A stretch of DNA of 8,237 nt, from the NCBI GenBank assembly GCA_937863625.1, contig CALMGO010000213.1, positions 1 through 8,237 on the forward strand, given 5' to 3'. The notes below the pieces were generated by a model. That model saw only the letters and a program-made list of their open reading frames with translations. It was not told the origin of the DNA and searched no databases. Source of the stretch: an uncultured bacterium. Its GTDB lineage: Bacteria > Planctomycetota > DG-23 > SLPQ01. A program made the position numbers and the translations under genes. Positions 6,952 to 8,237 of the stretch are shown in pieces; the first letter of the stretch is position 1, and each line of letters starts with the position of its first letter.

Positions 6952-6956
6952 CACCG

Positions 6957-6963
6957 CTCCTTT
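6957..6963 (-). promoter_or_regulatory. Ribosome binding site deciding the cupin start
   Basis: AAAGGAG on the minus strand is five bases from ATG at 6951 and two bases from the in-frame GTG at 6954. The spacing supports ATG. Confidence 0.7.
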
Positions 6964-7025
6964 CCTGCACCCTGCCGTCGTGTTCTCAAAGAAAACGGGG
7001 ACATAATGGTCGGCGCAGTCTGTCC

Positions 7026-7054
7026 TCTATAGCTTTAGAGATATAGGATGTCAT
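7026..7054 (-). promoter_or_regulatory. Possible promoter for the cupin gene at the edge of repeat copy 2
   Basis: On the minus strand, ATGACA (7049-7054), a 17-base spacer and TATAGA (7026-7031) match the sigma70 consensus at five and four of six positions. The first two bases of the -35 box belong to the repeat element and the other four to flanking DNA. The leader before ATG at 6951 would be about 70 bases. Confidence 0.45.
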
Positions 7055-7235
7055 GCTCTGTTGAAAAGGCCCTTCCGAACGCCACTTGAGTGAAATTGGT
7101 GACTGACACTTAATACCTCGGGGACAGTATTTATACTGTCCCCCTACCTCGTCACCTCCGGCAGTGTCTGTCACCAATTCACGCCCCCTTGGCGCTCCTC
7201 CCTTCTGCCAATAAGCGCTGGCCTTTCCAACTGAG
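7053..7235. repeat. Dispersed nested inverted-repeat element, copy 2
   Basis: This has the same architecture as copy 1. The outer arms are CTCTGTTGAAAAGGCC (7056-7071) and GGCCTTTCCAACTGAG (7220-7235), pairing at 14 of 16. The inner arms are GTGAAATTGGTGACTGAC (7090-7107) and GTGTCTGTCACCAATTCAC (7164-7182). The right inner arm extends into a 28-base block identical to copy 1 (7163-7190). The centre differs from copy 1 and holds an extra perfect palindrome (7120-7143). It lies between the prenyltransferase 3' end and the cupin promoter. Confidence 0.8.
7120..7143. repeat. Perfect palindrome in the centre of repeat copy 2
   Basis: GGGGACAGTAT (7120-7130) and ATACTGTCCCC (7133-7143) form a perfect 11-bp hairpin with a two-base loop. 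There is no U-tract on either side. Copy 1 lacks it, which suggests an insertion into, or a replacement of, the centre of an older element. Confidence 0.75.
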
Positions 7236-7254
7236 TACTTGTGTCCCCATCTTC

Positions 7255-8160
7255 TTACGCCAGATACACTGCCGACAGAATAATCGTGAAGAGCAAATGC
7301 GTTAATATCGTCGTTGCGCTCGCAGCGCGAAGTTGCCTTGGCGAGTACCTGTTCCGCCACAGGACACACATGCTGTACGCGCCTACAGGCATCGTGGCAA
7401 ATGTCCACATCGCGCCTCCCGGCATCACGCCCGCTGCCACCGCGCCCGCCGTGATGATGTATGTCAGCGCCAGCACCCCCGCCGCGACCGCCACGCCCTT
7501 TGTCCGGCCCAGCCTGACGACGAGCGTATTCTTCGCCACCGCCTTATCCGCGTCAAAGTCCGGCACTTCATTGACCAGCAGTATCAGCGCCACGAGCAGC
7601 CCCACCGGCGCCCCGCACCAGAACGCTTCCCTCGTCACGCCTCCAGCCTGCACTCCGTATGCCCCCATCGTCACGCACGGGCCGAATACGAATCCCACGA
7701 TTGCTTCCCCGACTCCCCGTGCGCCCAGCCTCACGTGCGACTCCACATAAAAGACCGCCGCCACAAACCCCGCCGCCGCCAACGCCGGTATCCACCACCC
7801 GCCCACCATGACAAAGAGCGCTGCCGCGCATGATACGCCTATTGCAAGTGATATGACCGACGCCGCCAGTATCCGCCCCGCCGGGATGATTCCCTCCTGT
7901 ATCATCCGGCTACCGCCGCTATAAGGTCCATAGTGCAGATTTGCCGCGTCATTACCCGAAAGATGGTCATAGTAATCATTGGCCAGATTCCCCCCCCCGT
8001 GAAGCGCCACCACTCCCGCCAGCGCGAGTACAAACTCCACCGCACGCACGTCCGCACCGCCGTGCCACGCCGCCGCGCTGCCGACCACGACCGACATCGC
8101 CGAAGCCGTGAAAAACGGCGCCCTCAGCGCCCTGAACCATATCACTATCCTGCCGAGCAC
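7255..8160 (-). CDS. UbiA/MenA-family membrane prenyltransferase
   Basis: A 301-residue polytopic inner-membrane enzyme of the UbiA superfamily, which transfers a polyprenyl chain from a diphosphate to an aromatic or other acceptor. Both magnesium-diphosphate motifs are present: NLANDYYDHLSGND (58-71; NDxxD at 61-65) and NEVPDFDADKAVAKNT (197-212; D201, D203, D205), followed by LVVRLG. The first motif with a YGPYSGGSRMIQEG loop after it, and the NTLVVRLG ending of the second, look most like MenA (1,4-dihydroxy-2-naphthoate prenyltransferase, menaquinone pathway). Family members with other acceptors cannot be excluded. The start is GTG at 8158-8160, after GAGGTG (8165-8170). The upstream Gfo/Idh stop is one base away, so the two genes are translationally linked. 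A run of nine G on the coding strand (7990-7998) encodes the glycines just before the first motif. The stop codon overlaps the outer inverted pair. Confidence 0.88.
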   Translation of the reverse strand: MLGRIVIWFRALRAPFFTASAMSVVVGSAAAWHGGADVRAVEFVLALAGVVALHGGGNLANDYYDHLSGNDAANLHYGPYSGGSRMIQEGIIPAGRILAASVISLAIGVSCAAALFVMVGGWWIPALAAAGFVAAVFYVESHVRLGARGVGEAIVGFVFGPCVTMGAYGVQAGGVTREAFWCGAPVGLLVALILLVNEVPDFDADKAVAKNTLVVRLGRTKGVAVAAGVLALTYIITAGAVAAGVMPGGAMWTFATMPVGAYSMCVLWRNRYSPRQLRAASATTILTHLLFTIILSAVYLA

Positions 8161-8161
8161 T

Positions 8162-8236
8162 CTACACCTCGACCATCTTGCCCGTGTCCGCCGACTCGAT
8201 CGCCCCCAGCAGAATCTCCGTCACGCGAAATACCTC
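8162..8236 (-). CDS. C-terminus of a probable Gfo/Idh/MocA family dehydrogenase, 5' truncated
   Basis: The minus strand is open from the window edge to a TAG (8164-8162) and encodes 24 residues: EVFRVTEILLG followed by AIESADTGKMVEV. A final helix of the type 'xxxilLAaieSAdTGKxVxl' is the usual ending of Gfo/Idh/MocA NAD(P)-dependent sugar dehydrogenases, and I infer that family from it. The fragment is too short for certainty. The stop lies one base before the GTG of the prenyltransferase gene, and the prenyltransferase ribosome binding site lies inside this reading frame. Confidence 0.6.
   Translation of the reverse strand, partial: EVFRVTEILLGAIESADTGKMVEV
8165..8170 (-). promoter_or_regulatory. 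Ribosome binding site of the prenyltransferase, inside the upstream reading frame
   Basis: GAGGTG on the minus strand encodes the last Glu-Val of the upstream dehydrogenase and lies four bases before the GTG start. This suggests coupled translation and supports the unusual GTG start. Confidence 0.55.
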
Positions 8237-8237
8237 T

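Larger units (their letters stand above)
6989..7256. repeat. Outer GGGGACA inverted pair enclosing repeat copy 2
   Basis: AAGAAAACGGGGACA (6989-7003) and TGTCCCCATCTTCTT (7242-7256) pair at 13 of 15 positions when one is reversed and complemented. They enclose the cupin promoter and repeat copy 2. The right end overlaps two bases of the prenyltransferase stop codon (7255-7257). Copy 1 has no matching outer pair. The gene-free stretch 6952-7254 (303 bases) is almost entirely accounted for by this structure plus the cupin promoter and leader. Confidence 0.55.

Noticed and set aside
6613..6998. Similar TT(T/C)TCAAAGAAA(C/A)CGG sequences at 6613-6628 and 6983-6998 flanking the cupin gene, suggestive of a target-site duplication
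   Set aside because: The first is simply the codons for the conserved NRFL end and stop of the cupin. The match is short and imperfect, and nothing else marks the cupin gene as mobile.
7025..7040. Small inverted repeat CTCTA...TAGAG
   Set aside because: Five-base arms are expected by chance, and the site is better explained by the -10 region of the cupin promoter.
3773..7235. CRISPR-like array from the repeated arms
   Set aside because: There are only two copies 3.3 kb apart, each an inverted repeat with large unrelated centres. There is no regular spacing and no cas gene.

Overview
The window is high-GC (clearly above half by eye; not counted exactly) bacterial chromosomal sequence with eight complete or partial metabolic genes plus one truncated gene at each end. 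The mix points to an environmental, polysaccharide-degrading Gram-negative bacterium: a glycoside-hydrolase-type accessory domain, a GH4-like enzyme, a Gfo/Idh/MocA tail, an aldo/keto reductase, a DUF502 membrane protein and a MenA-like prenyltransferase. I suspect the PVC superphylum or a neighbour such as Hydrogenedentota, but there is no rRNA or marker gene to fix this.

Layout. Positions 2-529 (+) hold the C-terminus of a large carbohydrate-active protein, which ends at a bidirectional hairpin terminator (542-569). Facing it on the minus strand is an aldo/keto reductase (609-1580). A divergent control region with a small palindrome and promoter-like boxes (1584-1795) separates it from a plus-strand pair. 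That pair is a DUF502 two-helix membrane protein (1796-2422) and, one base later, a secreted SGNH-hydrolase-like protein (2424-3764). The rest runs on the minus strand, in transcription order: Gfo/Idh/MocA dehydrogenase tail (8162-8236), UbiA/MenA-type prenyltransferase (7255-8160), small cupin (6616-6951), membrane-anchored endonuclease/exonuclease/phosphatase-fold protein (5551-6537) and GH4-like NAD-dependent glycosidase (4020-5429). The GH4 gene has its own promoter with a perfect TTGACA box. It converges on the SGNH gene across a second strong hairpin terminator (3968-3996).

The most unusual content is non-coding. Two copies of an inverted-repeat element of about 170-185 bp (3773-3944 and 7053-7235) lie in the two largest intergenic gaps. 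They share long identical outer and inner arms, but their centres have diverged. Copy 2 carries a second, perfect palindrome in its centre with GGGGACA tips. It is also flanked by a further GGGGACA-bearing inverted pair, one end of which overlaps the stop codon of the prenyltransferase gene. This looks like a nested, non-autonomous (MITE- or REP-like) element family, with no transposase in the window.

Functionally, the genes suggest sugar release and redox modification (GH4, aldo/keto reductase, Gfo/Idh, cupin) beside membrane lipid or quinone chemistry (UbiA) and cell-envelope proteins (DUF502, SGNH, membrane EEP). No single pathway can be demonstrated from this window.
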